From contig JAAWDS010000024.1 of the NCBI GenBank assembly GCA_022793895.1, positions 1 to 64,000 on the forward strand: a stretch of 64,000 nt of DNA, written 5' to 3'. The translations under genes were made by a program, and so were the position numbers. The DNA is from Provencibacterium sp. Lineage in GTDB: Bacteria; Bacillota; Clostridia; Oscillospirales; Ruminococcaceae. The notes under the pieces were generated by a model. That model made no database searches, was not told where the DNA came from, and worked only from the letters and a program-made list of their open reading frames with translations. Positions 41,317-50,681 of this stretch are shown here, one piece after another; the stretch's first letter is position 1; each line of letters opens with the position of its first letter.

Positions 41317-41779
41317 ACCGCTTCTTTATGAAAAATTCGCTCTCCCAGCGTCGGATTTTTTCCATTTACTCCGCTAAAGGCTCCTAATTTTGGTAATTTA
41401 TTTTTTCTGACCGTATAGGCAAAGAATTCGTAGACTAAGGCTAGGTTTTATGCGCGTACCCGGTCCCCTCCGCTTTATTCCGAGGCAATAGGCGTCTATC
41501 TAGCGGTCATTTTGTCTATTGAAAATATTGTGCACTTATGCTACCATAGAAAACGTTCGAAATAAAGGCGTCTATCCCGAACGGTGTCTGATCCTGTCTG
41601 GAAGGGTCTATTTTTTATGCCATGAAGCAGGGAAAGCCCCGTTTTGAATACAATATCTTGTGGGTGGAAATAAAAAAACTACCAAAAAATGTGGTTGGTG
41701 GTTGACAAAGGCCAAGGCGGGGATTACAATAGTATTCAGATAGAAACGGACAGTATCGATGGAAGAGGAGAGGCGCTAA
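41317..41779 (+). promoter_or_regulatory. Long leader region of nrdD with promoter and possible NrdR box
   Basis: No coding frame is supported. AGGCGTCTATC occurs twice (about 41488 and 41567), each followed by a GTCT/GTCTATT stretch. ACAATATCTTGT (41650-41661) resembles an NrdR box half. The promoter is TTGACA (41702-41707) and TACAAT (41725-41730), 17 bp apart. NrdR boxes normally come in pairs about 30 bp apart; a second clear box was not found. Confidence 0.5.
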
Positions 41780-44101
41780 ATGATTACCACGATTGTAAAA
41801 CGGGATGGCAGAATGGTTCTTTTCGATCTGAGCAAGATCGCAGACGCCATTTTTAAAGCGGCTCAGGCCCTTGGCGGACAGGATCAGGATACGGCGATGG
41901 AACTGGCCCATGAGGTGGAGCGCCGGCTGGAAGAGGAGATGGAACAGGCGCCCAGCGTTGAGCACATCCAAGATACGGTCGAACAGGTTTTGATAGATGC
42001 GGGACATGCCCGGACAGCGAAGGAATTTATTCTTTACCGCTCGGAGCGTTCCCGCGTTCGGGAAATGAACACCCGGTTAATGAAGATCTATGAGGACATC
42101 ACCTATAAAGAGGCGGAAGAGAACGATATCAAGCGGGAGAATGCAAACATCGACGGCGACACCGCGATGGGCACCATGCTGAAATATGGCAGCGAGGGCG
42201 CCAAGCAGTTTTATCAGATGTTTATCATCGATCCCCGTTTTTCTACCGCCCATGCGGATGGGGACATCCACATCCACGATATGGATTTCTATACGCTGAC
42301 GACTACCTGCACGCAGATCGATCTGGATAAGCTCTTTACCGGCGGCTTCTGCACCGGCCATGGCTTTCTGCGCGAGCCGAGCGATATCCGTACCTATTCG
42401 GCGCTGGCGTGCATTGCTATCCAGTCCAATCAGAACGATCAGCATGGCGGCCAGAGCATTCCGAATTTTGATTACGCCATGGCGAAGGGAGTCCGCAAGA
42501 CCTACCGCAAGCAGTATCTTCTCAACCTTGGCAAAGGCTTAGAGATGCTCTGCGGGCTGGAGGAGGGCCAGGCGCAGGCTAAAAAGCTGGTGCGCGCGCT
42601 GGAAGAGGAGACGGGCAAAACGCCGCTCTTAGAGAATGGAAACGGGTTTGGAAAGCTGTTAATCGAGAGGCTCTGCGATCGGTGTGAGCAACAGGTTGCC
42701 CGGCAGATCGTCGCTTTTACCGAGCGCAACGCCCGCGCCGAAACGGAGGACGCCACCTATCAGGCGATGGAGGCGCTGGTGCATAACCTCAACACCATGC
42801 ACTCCCGCGCAGGCGCACAGATCCCCTTCAGCTCGCTGAACTATGGGTTGGATACCAGCCCCGAAGGCCGGCTGGCCATCCGTTCGATCCTGCTGGCTAC
42901 GGATGCGGGACTGGGCAATGGGGAAACCGCCGTTTTCCCCATTCACATCTTCAAGGTGAAGGAAGGCGTCAACTATAACCCAGGCGAACCGAACTATGAC
43001 CTTTTCAAATTGGCCTGCCGGGTTTCGGCCAAGCGCCTGTTCCCGAATTTTTCGTTTATCGACGCGCCCTTTAACCTCGCTTACTACCGACCAGGCCGCC
43101 CGGAAACCGAGGTTGCCTATATGGGCTGCCGCACGCGGGTAATCGGCAACCACTATGACCCCTCCCGTGAGATTGTCAACGGGCGCGGCAACCTTTCCTT
43201 CACCTCGGTCAACCTGCCGCGGCTGGCCATTAAGGCGAACGGCAACCTGGACCTTTTCTTTGAGATGTTGGAGGACAAGATTCAGCTCATTGCCGATCAG
43301 CTCATAGAGCGCTATCGGGTCCAGGCGGGCAAAAAGGTCAAAAACTACCCCTTCCTGATGGGACAGGGGGTCTGGATCGATTCGGATAAGCTCGGCCCGG
43401 AGGATACCGTCGGCGAGGTGCTCAAGCACGGCACGCTCTCGCTCGGCTTCATCGGCCTGGCGGAATGCCTCAAGGCGCTGACCGGCCAGCACCATGGCGA
43501 GAGTCCGGAGGCGCAGAACCTTGGGCTGGATATCGTTGGCTACATGCGCAAACGGATGGATGATTACACCCGTGAAACCGGCTTTAACTATACGCTGATT
43601 GCTACCCCGGCGGAAGGGCTTTCCGGCCGCTTTGTCAAGCTGGATCGCAAGCGCTACGGGGTCATCGAGGGCGTGACCGACCGGGATTACTATACCAACT
43701 CCTTCCATGTCCCGGTTTACTATCCGATTTCGGCCTTTGAGAAAATCCGCCTGGAAGCCCCATACCATGCGATGACCAACGCCGGGCACATCTCCTATGT
43801 CGAGCTGGACGGCGATCCGTTACAGAATCTGGACGCCTTTGAAGCGATCGTTCGCTGCATGAAAGAGAGCGGCATTGGTTATGGATCCATTAACCATCCG
43901 GTAGACCGGGATCCGGCCTGCGGGTACACGGGGATTATCGGAGACGAGTGCCCGCACTGCCACCGCACTGAAGCGGATGGAGGCGCGCGGTTTGAACGCA
44001 TCCGCCGCATCACCGGTTATCTGGTGGGAACGCTCGACCGGTTCAACAATGCAAAGCGTGCGGAAGAACGCGATCGTGTAAAGCACTCGGTTGAATTTTA
44101 A
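41780..44101 (+). CDS. nrdD: Anaerobic ribonucleoside-triphosphate reductase
   Basis: 773-aa glycyl-radical enzyme making dNTPs without oxygen. The N-terminal ATP-cone (TTIVKRDGRMVLFDLSKIAD, about 1-95) senses ATP/dATP. The barrel includes HIHDMDFYTLTTTCTQIDL and NQNDQHGGQSIPNFD. The C-terminal zinc site has CGYTG and CPHCHR, and the radical glycine is G746 in RRITGYLVGTLDRFN. GAGGAGAGG ribosome site. The activase nrdG follows. Confidence 0.97.
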   Translation: MITTIVKRDGRMVLFDLSKIADAIFKAAQALGGQDQDTAMELAHEVERRLEEEMEQAPSVEHIQDTVEQVLIDAGHARTAKEFILYRSERSRVREMNTRLMKIYEDITYKEAEENDIKRENANIDGDTAMGTMLKYGSEGAKQFYQMFIIDPRFSTAHADGDIHIHDMDFYTLTTTCTQIDLDKLFTGGFCTGHGFLREPSDIRTYSALACIAIQSNQNDQHGGQSIPNFDYAMAKGVRKTYRKQYLLNLGKGLEMLCGLEEGQAQAKKLVRALEEETGKTPLLENGNGFGKLLIERLCDRCEQQVARQIVAFTERNARAETEDATYQAMEALVHNLNTMHSRAGAQIPFSSLNYGLDTSPEGRLAIRSILLATDAGLGNGETAVFPIHIFKVKEGVNYNPGEPNYDLFKLACRVSAKRLFPNFSFIDAPFNLAYYRPGRPETEVAYMGCRTRVIGNHYDPSREIVNGRGNLSFTSVNLPRLAIKANGNLDLFFEMLEDKIQLIADQLIERYRVQAGKKVKNYPFLMGQGVWIDSDKLGPEDTVGEVLKHGTLSLGFIGLAECLKALTGQHHGESPEAQNLGLDIVGYMRKRMDDYTRETGFNYTLIATPAEGLSGRFVKLDRKRYGVIEGVTDRDYYTNSFHVPVYYPISAFEKIRLEAPYHAMTNAGHISYVELDGDPLQNLDAFEAIVRCMKESGIGYGSINHPVDRDPACGYTGIIGDECPHCHRTEADGGARFERIRRITGYLVGTLDRFNNAKRAEERDRVKHSVEF

Positions 44102-44114
44102 AACGGAAATGAAA

Positions 44115-44156
44115 AAGGACTGCCCGCAAAACAGAACCGTTTTGCGGGCAGTCCTT
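44115..44156 (+). terminator. Strong hairpin between nrdD and nrdG
   Basis: AAGGACTGCCCGCAAAAC pairs perfectly over 18 bp with its complement around AGAACC. Only TTC follows, not a T-run, so partial termination or mRNA stabilisation of nrdD over nrdG is more likely than full stop. Confidence 0.75.
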
Positions 44157-44174
44157 CGGGAAAGGATGGTTGGA

Positions 44175-44696
44175 ATGGCGGAAGCCCCTGCTATACAGGT
44201 TTCCGGGATGATCCCGGAGTCGATCGTCGATGGGGTTGGGCTGCGTTTTACCCTTTTTGTCCAAGGCTGTCCCCATCGCTGCGAAGGCTGCCATAATCCG
44301 CAAACCCACTCTTTCACGGGTGGGAAAGCGCTCGCGCCGGAGGCAGTCTTTGAGCAGATTATCCGCAATCCGCTCTGCCAAGGCGTTACCCTGTCGGGCG
44401 GGGAGCCCTTTGCCCAAGCCGCCGCCCTCCTTCCGCTGGCGCGGCTCATTAAGCGGCAGGGACTGCACCTTTGCGCTTATAGCGGCTATACCTTTGAGCA
44501 GCTTTCTGCGCTGGGGGAGAAGGAGCCGGCCGTCTTAGCGCTGCTGGAGCTGTGCGACGTGCTGGTGGACGGCCCGTTCCTCTTGGCGGAACGCACGTTG
44601 GAGAGGCGCTTCGTGGGGAGCCGGAACCAGCGGATCTTAAATGTGCTGGCATCTCTCCAAGCGGGGAAGGCCGTTCTGCAAGAGGGTTGGCAATGA
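44175..44696 (+). CDS. nrdG: Anaerobic ribonucleotide reductase activating protein
   Basis: 173-aa radical SAM activase that installs the glycyl radical on NrdD. FVQGCPHRCEGCHNPQTHSF carries the C-x3-C-x2-C cluster motif and GVTLSGGEPFAQ binds SAM. ATG 44175 is nine bases after AAAGGA. Size and order after nrdD are standard. Confidence 0.95.
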   Translation: MAEAPAIQVSGMIPESIVDGVGLRFTLFVQGCPHRCEGCHNPQTHSFTGGKALAPEAVFEQIIRNPLCQGVTLSGGEPFAQAAALLPLARLIKRQGLHLCAYSGYTFEQLSALGEKEPAVLALLELCDVLVDGPFLLAERTLERRFVGSRNQRILNVLASLQAGKAVLQEGWQ

Positions 44697-44747
44697 AGCG
44701 GGGAATTTCCCCAAAGGCGCGCACCTGTTAAAGTCAAAAATTTTTGA

Positions 44748-44783
44748 GGCAGCCTGCAAAGTATTTTGCAGGCTGCCTTTTTG
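44748..44783 (+). terminator. Terminator after nrdG
   Basis: GGCAGCCTGCAAA pairs with TTTGCAGGCTGCC around a short loop, then TTTTT. Confidence 0.9.
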
Positions 44784-44892
44784 ATGGGACCGGCGGAACG
44801 GCCGGTGTCTGTAAAGGGAAATCCCCTCTGTGTCCAGGTCCGGAGCCCGTCCTTTTACAACGCGGTGGAACGCACGGCAAACCGGAAAGGAT

Positions 44893-45549
44893 TTATCTGG
44901 TCCCGCGTGATAACTTGGATAGATAGCGGTATACCGTCGCCTCCGAGCAGGAGAGCGCTTGCGCAACCTCCGGAACGGCGCCCTTGATCAGAAACACGCC
45001 TTTATCATATAAGGCGCGGATCACCGTCATCTTTTCCGCCTGTGTCAGCCGGGTTGCATTGATGCCGGCAAACTGTGAATCTAAAGTATTGGAGACCAGC
45101 TCGGACACATTGGAAAAACTTTCGGAAAAGTGATCGGGAACGGCGGCGCTCTCCGCGGCCTGAAGCGTCAGCAGGCTGGAAAAGCCGCCCAACCGAAGGA
45201 TGTCCTGACAGAGCTTTTGATATTGGGTGGCGCTGGAGTTGATAGAAAGCATTCCGATCAACCGTTCGCCGTCTTTGATAAAAAAGTAGGAGGATTTCAG
45301 CAGTTCGCCCTGCCGTGTTTGGCCGAGAAACTCGGATTTGTAATCGCAGGTTTTCCATTCCTCATTTTCGATGATTTTGCGCGCCACGTGGGTCAGCGGC
45401 GCTCCCATGCCTTTGCCGCCCTCCATGGTGCCGTTGGCTATCGCAACCACGACGGGCGGGGAGCGGGTAAGATCAAATAGGACTACCTTACAATGTTCTC
45501 CCAAAACGAGCCCTAAAAAGGCTACCAGCTTTTTATAGGTTTCCAGCAT
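44893..45549 (-). CDS. YheO-like PAS/helix-turn-helix regulator
   Basis: 218 aa from ATG 45549, eight bases after TGGAGGA. N-terminal YheO-like PAS domain (LGEHCKVVLFDLTRSPPVVV; LKSSYFFIKDGERLIGMLSI) and a C-terminal helix-turn-helix (FLIKGAVPEVAQALSCSEAT, then VYRYLSKL). This class often controls amino-acid or sulfur-amine catabolic genes. It has a possible promoter of its own (TTGCGT / TATGAT, 17-bp spacer, 45598-45626) and is the last minus-strand gene of the catabolic region. Confidence 0.85.
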   Translation of the reverse strand: MLETYKKLVAFLGLVLGEHCKVVLFDLTRSPPVVVAIANGTMEGGKGMGAPLTHVARKIIENEEWKTCDYKSEFLGQTRQGELLKSSYFFIKDGERLIGMLSINSSATQYQKLCQDILRLGGFSSLLTLQAAESAAVPDHFSESFSNVSELVSNTLDSQFAGINATRLTQAEKMTVIRALYDKGVFLIKGAVPEVAQALSCSEATVYRYLSKLSRGTR

Positions 45550-45663
45550 GACGCAATCCTCCACTCTTCGCGGCCATTCGGTGATCTTACCGGATAAATC
45601 ATATCATATTTTTGCCTGTGACGCAATCAAGGGGCGGAAAAGCAGCTGGGGAACAGAGGGACT

Positions 45664-46557
45664 CTAGAATAAATCGGCATAGCCCATTTCCCGCAGGTTA
45701 CGGACGCTGATGGCCAGGCTGTCAAAGGGATTGCGCCCATAGGTGTTATCTTGCTCAATGGGATAATAGCGGACGCCGGACTCCTGCGCGGCGGTAAAGA
45801 TTTCATCCCAATCCAGGTTACCCTCGCCGATCTCTCCAAACTCAATGCAGCCTTGCAGGGTATTGCGCGTCATCTCCGGAGTGGGAGGGAGCTGGATGCG
45901 GTAATCCTTCAGGTGCAGCAGATCCACCCGCCCGGCCAGACGGCGGATCCATTTGGCCGGATTTTGCCCTCCGCGCTGTACCCAGTGCGTATCTAGCTCA
46001 AAGCCGATGTAGCGCGGATCGGTATTTTCGGCCAAAAGCTCCAGACCGAATTTGTTGCCGAAGCGCTGGAACTCATAGTGGTGCGTATGGAGATATAGCT
46101 GGATCCCGTGCTCATACAGGCGGCGGCCATATTCGTTGAGCCCTTCGGCCGCGCGCATATAGCCGTCGTAGGAGCTGAAGCAGCTGCGCGGCAGCATGCC
46201 GTTGCGTACATAGTGCGCATCGAATTGCTTGCAGCGGCGCACAATGCGATCAAAGTCGGCAGACAGCAGATCTCCGGGTTCATCGGGCATGTAGCGCTCA
46301 TAAATAATTCCGGGCGCGATGATGTGCATATCATAGGCGCGGCAGGCCGCCGCCATTTCCTCGGCAAGCTCGTCTGTTACCGAAATTTTGGAGAGCTCCA
46401 GATAGCTGATGCCCAGTTCTTTCACCATCCGGAAAGCGTCGTCTACGCCGTAGATCTTTTTGTCCTTGATTTCATCGATCTGTATCAGCCCTTTTGCGCC
46501 GAAGCTGGTCACTTCACGCAGCGTCATCAATTGCAGGGCGATCTTCCCGTCGTTCAT
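45664..46557 (-). CDS. Sugar phosphate isomerase/epimerase-type TIM barrel protein
   Basis: 297-aa xylose-isomerase-like TIM barrel. Metal-binding-type residues sit in YIGFELDTHWVQRGGQNPAK, VDLLHLKDY and GEIGEGNLDWDEIF, and YYPIEQDNTY near the end. It overlaps the start of the oxidoreductase gene by four bases (ATGA), so the two are translated together. Partners of this kind act on 3-keto sugars or inositol-like compounds. Confidence 0.88.
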   Translation of the reverse strand: MNDGKIALQLMTLREVTSFGAKGLIQIDEIKDKKIYGVDDAFRMVKELGISYLELSKISVTDELAEEMAAACRAYDMHIIAPGIIYERYMPDEPGDLLSADFDRIVRRCKQFDAHYVRNGMLPRSCFSSYDGYMRAAEGLNEYGRRLYEHGIQLYLHTHHYEFQRFGNKFGLELLAENTDPRYIGFELDTHWVQRGGQNPAKWIRRLAGRVDLLHLKDYRIQLPPTPEMTRNTLQGCIEFGEIGEGNLDWDEIFTAAQESGVRYYPIEQDNTYGRNPFDSLAISVRNLREMGYADLF

Positions 46558-47714
46558 TTTGACATCTCCTTTTCCTCTTCCACCTTTTGTTGCAGCAAAC
46601 GAAAAAATTCCCCTTCATCAAACGGGATACCGACCGGCTGTCCGGTCCAACTGGAAAGATACATGGCGTTTGCAAGCGTCAGGCCCTGGATACCGTCCTG
46701 GCCAGGGGCAATGAGCGGCGAACCGTTCCGCACCGCATCGGTAAAATTCGTCAGAACCTGCTGGTGCTGAACGCCCCACTGATCTGGAATGTCCAGCACC
46801 GTTTCATCATACAGCGCTTCTCCGGTGGCCGTTCCCCGCACGAGGGCGCGCACGTCTTCAAAGGTGAGAGTATCGTTCAGCTCCTCTTCCGAACGGCGCA
46901 GGATGCGGATGGTGGCTTTCCGGCTGTTTTCTATGACGATTTTGCCCCGGTTGCCGAAGATTTCAAAGCGATCGGTTCCCAGAATGTCATGTGTGCAGGT
47001 GACAAAGACGCCGGTAGCGCCGTTGGGATATTCCAGGGTAGCCAAAACGTCGTCCTCAACGGTAATCCTCCGGTGCGATCCATATTTTAGCTGCGCGCTT
47101 ACACGGCTGGGCATGCCGCAGATCCAACTCAGCAGATCGATCTGGTGCGGCGCCTGGTTGGCAAGGACCCCGCCGCCCTCTCCGCCCCAGGTGGCGCGCC
47201 AATCGCTTTGCTCATAGTATTTTTGGGGACGGTACCAACTGGTGATGATCCAGTTGACATGGCGCAGCTCTCCAATCGCGCCGCCGGACACCAGCTCTTT
47301 GATCTTACGGTATAGGGGATTGGTGCGCTGGTTAAACATCATACCGAATACCAAATTGGGGTGGGCCGCCGCCACGGAATTCATCTCGCGGACCTTTTGC
47401 GTATATACGCCCGCCGGCTTTTCAACCAACGTATGCAGCCCGGCTTCCAACGCCTCGATGGCAATGACCGGGTGCAGATAATGCGGCGTAGCGATAAGCA
47501 CCGCATCGACCTTGCCGCCGGCTAAAAGGTCGCGGTAATCCCTGTAGGCGGCCACATCCTTCCCCAATGTTTCCTCCGCCCATTTCAGCCGCGCAGGATC
47601 TACGTCGCATACGGCGGTCAGGCATGCGCCCGGAATATTGCCTGCGTGCAGCCATGAGGCATGATTGCCCCCCATAAATCCCGTGCCGATAATGCCAAAG
47701 CGAACCGCTTCCAT
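46554..47714 (-). CDS. Gfo/Idh/MocA family oxidoreductase (first)
   Basis: 386-aa NAD(P)-dependent sugar dehydrogenase. The N-terminal Rossmann fold has FGIIGTGFMGGNHASWL; EKPAGVYTQKV holds the conserved catalytic Lys, and the C-terminal domain follows (GGEGGGVLANQAPHQIDLLS). Related at this level to the plus-strand enzyme at 53.5 kb (shared EDDVLATLEYPNGATGVFVT / EDDVTAYLEFPGGATGVFIS type stretch). First gene of the minus-strand arm. Confidence 0.93.
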   Translation of the reverse strand: MEAVRFGIIGTGFMGGNHASWLHAGNIPGACLTAVCDVDPARLKWAEETLGKDVAAYRDYRDLLAGGKVDAVLIATPHYLHPVIAIEALEAGLHTLVEKPAGVYTQKVREMNSVAAAHPNLVFGMMFNQRTNPLYRKIKELVSGGAIGELRHVNWIITSWYRPQKYYEQSDWRATWGGEGGGVLANQAPHQIDLLSWICGMPSRVSAQLKYGSHRRITVEDDVLATLEYPNGATGVFVTCTHDILGTDRFEIFGNRGKIVIENSRKATIRILRRSEEELNDTLTFEDVRALVRGTATGEALYDETVLDIPDQWGVQHQQVLTNFTDAVRNGSPLIAPGQDGIQGLTLANAMYLSSWTGQPVGIPFDEGEFFRLLQQKVEEEKEMSK

Positions 47715-48252
47715 CCGATAACCTCCCTTTCTTTTTAAAATAAAAATTTATTATAATACAAATAAATTATAATATCTTCGAAAGCAGATTGTCAAATAAA
47801 AAAAGAACATCCGTAAATTTTTGGATAAACTATAGATATAACAAGAGGAAAGCTGTGATCTTTTACAAATGCTCCCCCTTGTATTTAGGCATGCAGGGGA
47901 TCCTCAAAATCAATGGAACATGGGTCCGTCCGTATAATAAAAACAGATTTTTAAATATGTTGTTTTAAATTAACAAGCCTAATGAGCTTCATGTTTCTAG
48001 CTGAAAATGTTTCTGGAACTTTGTATGTATCCATAAGTTGTTTGTTTAAGAGAGGTTAAGTATATATTTTTTGTATATTTAGCACAATACATAAAAGAGG
48101 AATGGTTTTTTTGGAGCACTTTATAAAAATTTATCATCATAATAAAAAATTATTGAAATTCCGTGAATAACCTGTTATGATAGGGCCAGAAGGGGGGAAT
48201 CCCCTGATGATGAGGCCAAGAAACGAATGACCGTACAAAGGGAGGAAATACC
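47715..48252. promoter_or_regulatory. Long AT-rich divergent promoter region
   Basis: The 538-bp gap between the two arms of the catabolic cluster is far more AT-rich than its surroundings. Minus promoter: TTGACA (47790-47795) and TATAAT (47766-47771), 18-bp spacer. Plus promoter: TTGAAA (48153-48158) and TATGAT (48176-48181), 17-bp spacer. The direct repeat TTATAATA occurs near the minus -10. No coding frame or known RNA fits, so regulators must act within this stretch. Confidence 0.7.
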
Positions 48253-49611
48253 ATGAAAAAGCATCTTGCAATTTTGCTGGCGCTTACGACGGCGTGCACG
48301 GCGTTGGCTGCGTGCAGCAGCGACAATTCCTCACCGTCCTCCGCAGCGCCTGCGGCTCCGGCGTCTTCGGCAGGCGCTGGAACCTCCGAACCGGCCAAGG
48401 AACCGGAAGCGGCGCCCGTTACCCTCAGCTTTTCCTGGTGGGGGAACCAGACGCGTACCGAACGCACCGAAGGCGCCTGCAAGCTGTATACCGAAATGAA
48501 TCCCCATGTTACCTTTGAATTAAATCCCATTTCAGGGAAGGAATATTGGGACAAGCTCACTGCGCTGGCAGCGGGCGGCAATGCGCCTGAACTGATGCAG
48601 CAGGATTATGACCGCTTCCGCATCTTCCAAGAAAAAGGGATTTTGGAAGAGATGAACGCTTATGTGGACAGCGGCGCTATCGATTTGTCCGGCATCCCGG
48701 AGGTGTTTTTAGGTTCCGGGCAGGTAGACGGAAAGTATTATGCGTTCAACCTGGGCGTCAACTCTCCTTGCCTGGTTTATAACAAAACTATGATGGACGC
48801 TGCCGGGATTACCGTGCCGGAGCAGCCTACCTGGGATGATTTCCATGCGCTGGCCAAAGAGGTCTACGAAAAAACCGGCGTTAAAACCTCCTATGGCACC
48901 TATTACGGTCCCCAGCATCAAATCCGGATGTCGGTGCGCAACGCCGGCAAGCATGTCTACAACGCGGACGGCACTGGGCTTGGTTTTGACGACGCGGGCC
49001 TTGTGGAGCGTGTGTTTGCCAATTACGAATATTCCTATACGAGCGGGTACGGCGTGCCGGGCGAGATGTATACCGGAGCTACTTCGGTAGAGCTGGGGCC
49101 CATTGTCACCGGGGACTCGTGGTGTGAGTTTTTGAGCTCCAACCAGGTGGTAGCCCTTCAGGCAGCGATGGAGGACGAGCTCGCAATGGTGATGAACCCT
49201 GAATTTGCAGACAAGACCATGGACGCCGCCTTCCTGAAGCCCAGCGTGCTGATTTCGCTGAGCTCCCAGGGCACGCAGGAAGAAAAGGACGCCGCCGCCG
49301 CTGTGGTGAATTATCTGTTAAATTCGGTGGAGGCCAATGATATCCTGCTGGCGGAACGCGGCGTTCCGATCAACACCGAGGTGCGCGAGGCCATTGCGGA
49401 TAAGGTGGATGAAGCGACCAAGAAAACGTTTGACTTTATCTCCCTGGTGGAAGGGCATTGCTCGGAGATCGACGCGCCCGATCCCTCCTGTGCATCCGAG
49501 CTGGACGCTGCCGCCAAGGTGCTGATGGACGAGGTGCTCTATGGCAAAAAGACGGCGAAGCAGGCTGGCGAGGAGTGGATGGCGAAAGCAAACTCGCTGT
49601 TAAAGGCATAA
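48253..49611 (+). CDS. Sugar-type ABC transporter substrate-binding lipoprotein
   Basis: 452-aa extracellular solute-binding protein (family 1). The signal ends in a lipobox (TALAACSSDN), then a serine/proline/alanine linker. The mature part begins VTLSFSWWGNQTRTERTEGA, with LTALAAGGNAPELMQQDYDR and YYAFNLGVNSPCLVYNKTMM typical of oligosaccharide-binding proteins. GGGAGG ribosome site. No ATPase gene follows, so a shared MsmX-like ATPase is expected, common for such importers. Confidence 0.93.
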   Translation: MKKHLAILLALTTACTALAACSSDNSSPSSAAPAAPASSAGAGTSEPAKEPEAAPVTLSFSWWGNQTRTERTEGACKLYTEMNPHVTFELNPISGKEYWDKLTALAAGGNAPELMQQDYDRFRIFQEKGILEEMNAYVDSGAIDLSGIPEVFLGSGQVDGKYYAFNLGVNSPCLVYNKTMMDAAGITVPEQPTWDDFHALAKEVYEKTGVKTSYGTYYGPQHQIRMSVRNAGKHVYNADGTGLGFDDAGLVERVFANYEYSYTSGYGVPGEMYTGATSVELGPIVTGDSWCEFLSSNQVVALQAAMEDELAMVMNPEFADKTMDAAFLKPSVLISLSSQGTQEEKDAAAAVVNYLLNSVEANDILLAERGVPINTEVREAIADKVDEATKKTFDFISLVEGHCSEIDAPDPSCASELDAAAKVLMDEVLYGKKTAKQAGEEWMAKANSLLKA

Positions 49612-49654
49612 GGCCGGTATCCGAAGAAAGAGCGCTGAAAAATGTGAAAACATG

Positions 49655-49735
49655 AAGAAGGGGCAGAGCGCATAAGGGCTTGCGGGCGTTGGATCGGCTG
49701 CGGCGGCTCTGCCCCCCTTCCTTATTTTACCTTTG
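49655..49735 (+). terminator. Hairpin between binding-protein and permease genes
   Basis: GGGGCAGAGC (49660-49669) pairs with GCTCTGCCCC (49706-49715) around a 36-base, partly structured loop, then CTTATTTTAC. Such elements after binding-protein genes usually make that protein more abundant than the permeases. Confidence 0.7.
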
Positions 49736-49760
49736 AATTTTGGATGGGTGGTGCTTTTAC

Positions 49761-50678
49761 ATGCGCAAAAAAACAGGCCGGTCCCAGTATTCGCTGCGTC
49801 AGAATCTGGAGGGGTATTCCTTTATCGGCCTTTTCGTGATCGGGTTCCTGGCGTTCACGGTCATCCCGATCGTGACGTCCCTGATCTTTTCCTTTACTCA
49901 TTATGACATTCTCTCTCCGCCTAAGTTTGTCGGGCTGGAAAACTACCTGCAAATGTTTACGGGCGACCATCAGTTCTGGGTGTCCTTTGGCGTCACGCTG
50001 TTTTATGTAATCGTGTCGGTACCGCTGCGCCTCGCGTTTGCGCTGGCCGTGGCGATGCTGCTTCAAAAGACAACCAAGCTCACTACCTTTTACCGCGCCG
50101 CCTATTATCTGCCCACCATCATTGGGAGCAGCATCGCTATCTCGGTGGTGTGGCGGCAGATGTTCAGCGGCGACGGCGTACTCAACAGCATCATCAACAA
50201 GATTTTCCGCACCAACATCAGCATTTCCTGGATCGGCGGCGAAAAGACCGCTATTTGGACGCTCATCATCCTCGCCATTTGGCAGTATGGCTCATCGATG
50301 CTCATCTTTTTATCCGGGCTCAAGCAGATCCCCAAGGAGCTGTATGAGGCGGCCGATATCGACGGCGCTTCCAGGATGCACAGCTTTTTCCGCGTCACCA
50401 TCCCGATGCTGACCCCGGTGGTGTTCTTCAATGTGATCATGCAGCTCATTCAGGGATTCATGACGTTTACCCAAAGCTACGTTATCACACAGGGCATGCC
50501 GATGGACAAAACCTTGTTTATCACCGTCTATGTCTACCGCAATTCGTTTACCTTCTATAAAATGGGGTATGGATGCGCGATTGCCTGGTTCTTACTCATC
50601 TTCATGGCGGTTATCACCGCCCTGCTCTTTAAAAGCTCCCGCAGTTGGGTGTTTTATCAGGCGGAAGGAGGAGATTGA
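49761..50678 (+). CDS. ABC sugar transporter permease (MalF type)
   Basis: 305 aa with six membrane segments. EAA loop: LPKELYEAADIDGASRMHSF-like (KQIPKELYEAADIDGA, about 190-205) contacts the ATPase. ATG 49761 is chosen because it directly precedes the basic N-terminal tail; an in-frame ATG 7 codons earlier is possible. Works with the next permease. Confidence 0.92.
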   Translation: MRKKTGRSQYSLRQNLEGYSFIGLFVIGFLAFTVIPIVTSLIFSFTHYDILSPPKFVGLENYLQMFTGDHQFWVSFGVTLFYVIVSVPLRLAFALAVAMLLQKTTKLTTFYRAAYYLPTIIGSSIAISVVWRQMFSGDGVLNSIINKIFRTNISISWIGGEKTAIWTLIILAIWQYGSSMLIFLSGLKQIPKELYEAADIDGASRMHSFFRVTIPMLTPVVFFNVIMQLIQGFMTFTQSYVITQGMPMDKTLFITVYVYRNSFTFYKMGYGCAIAWFLLIFMAVITALLFKSSRSWVFYQAEGGD

Positions 50679-50681
50679 GGG

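Noticed and set aside
41615-42007. Minus-strand frame overlapping the start of nrdD
   Set aside because: Antisense to the ATP-cone region of nrdD and its promoter; no start signal.
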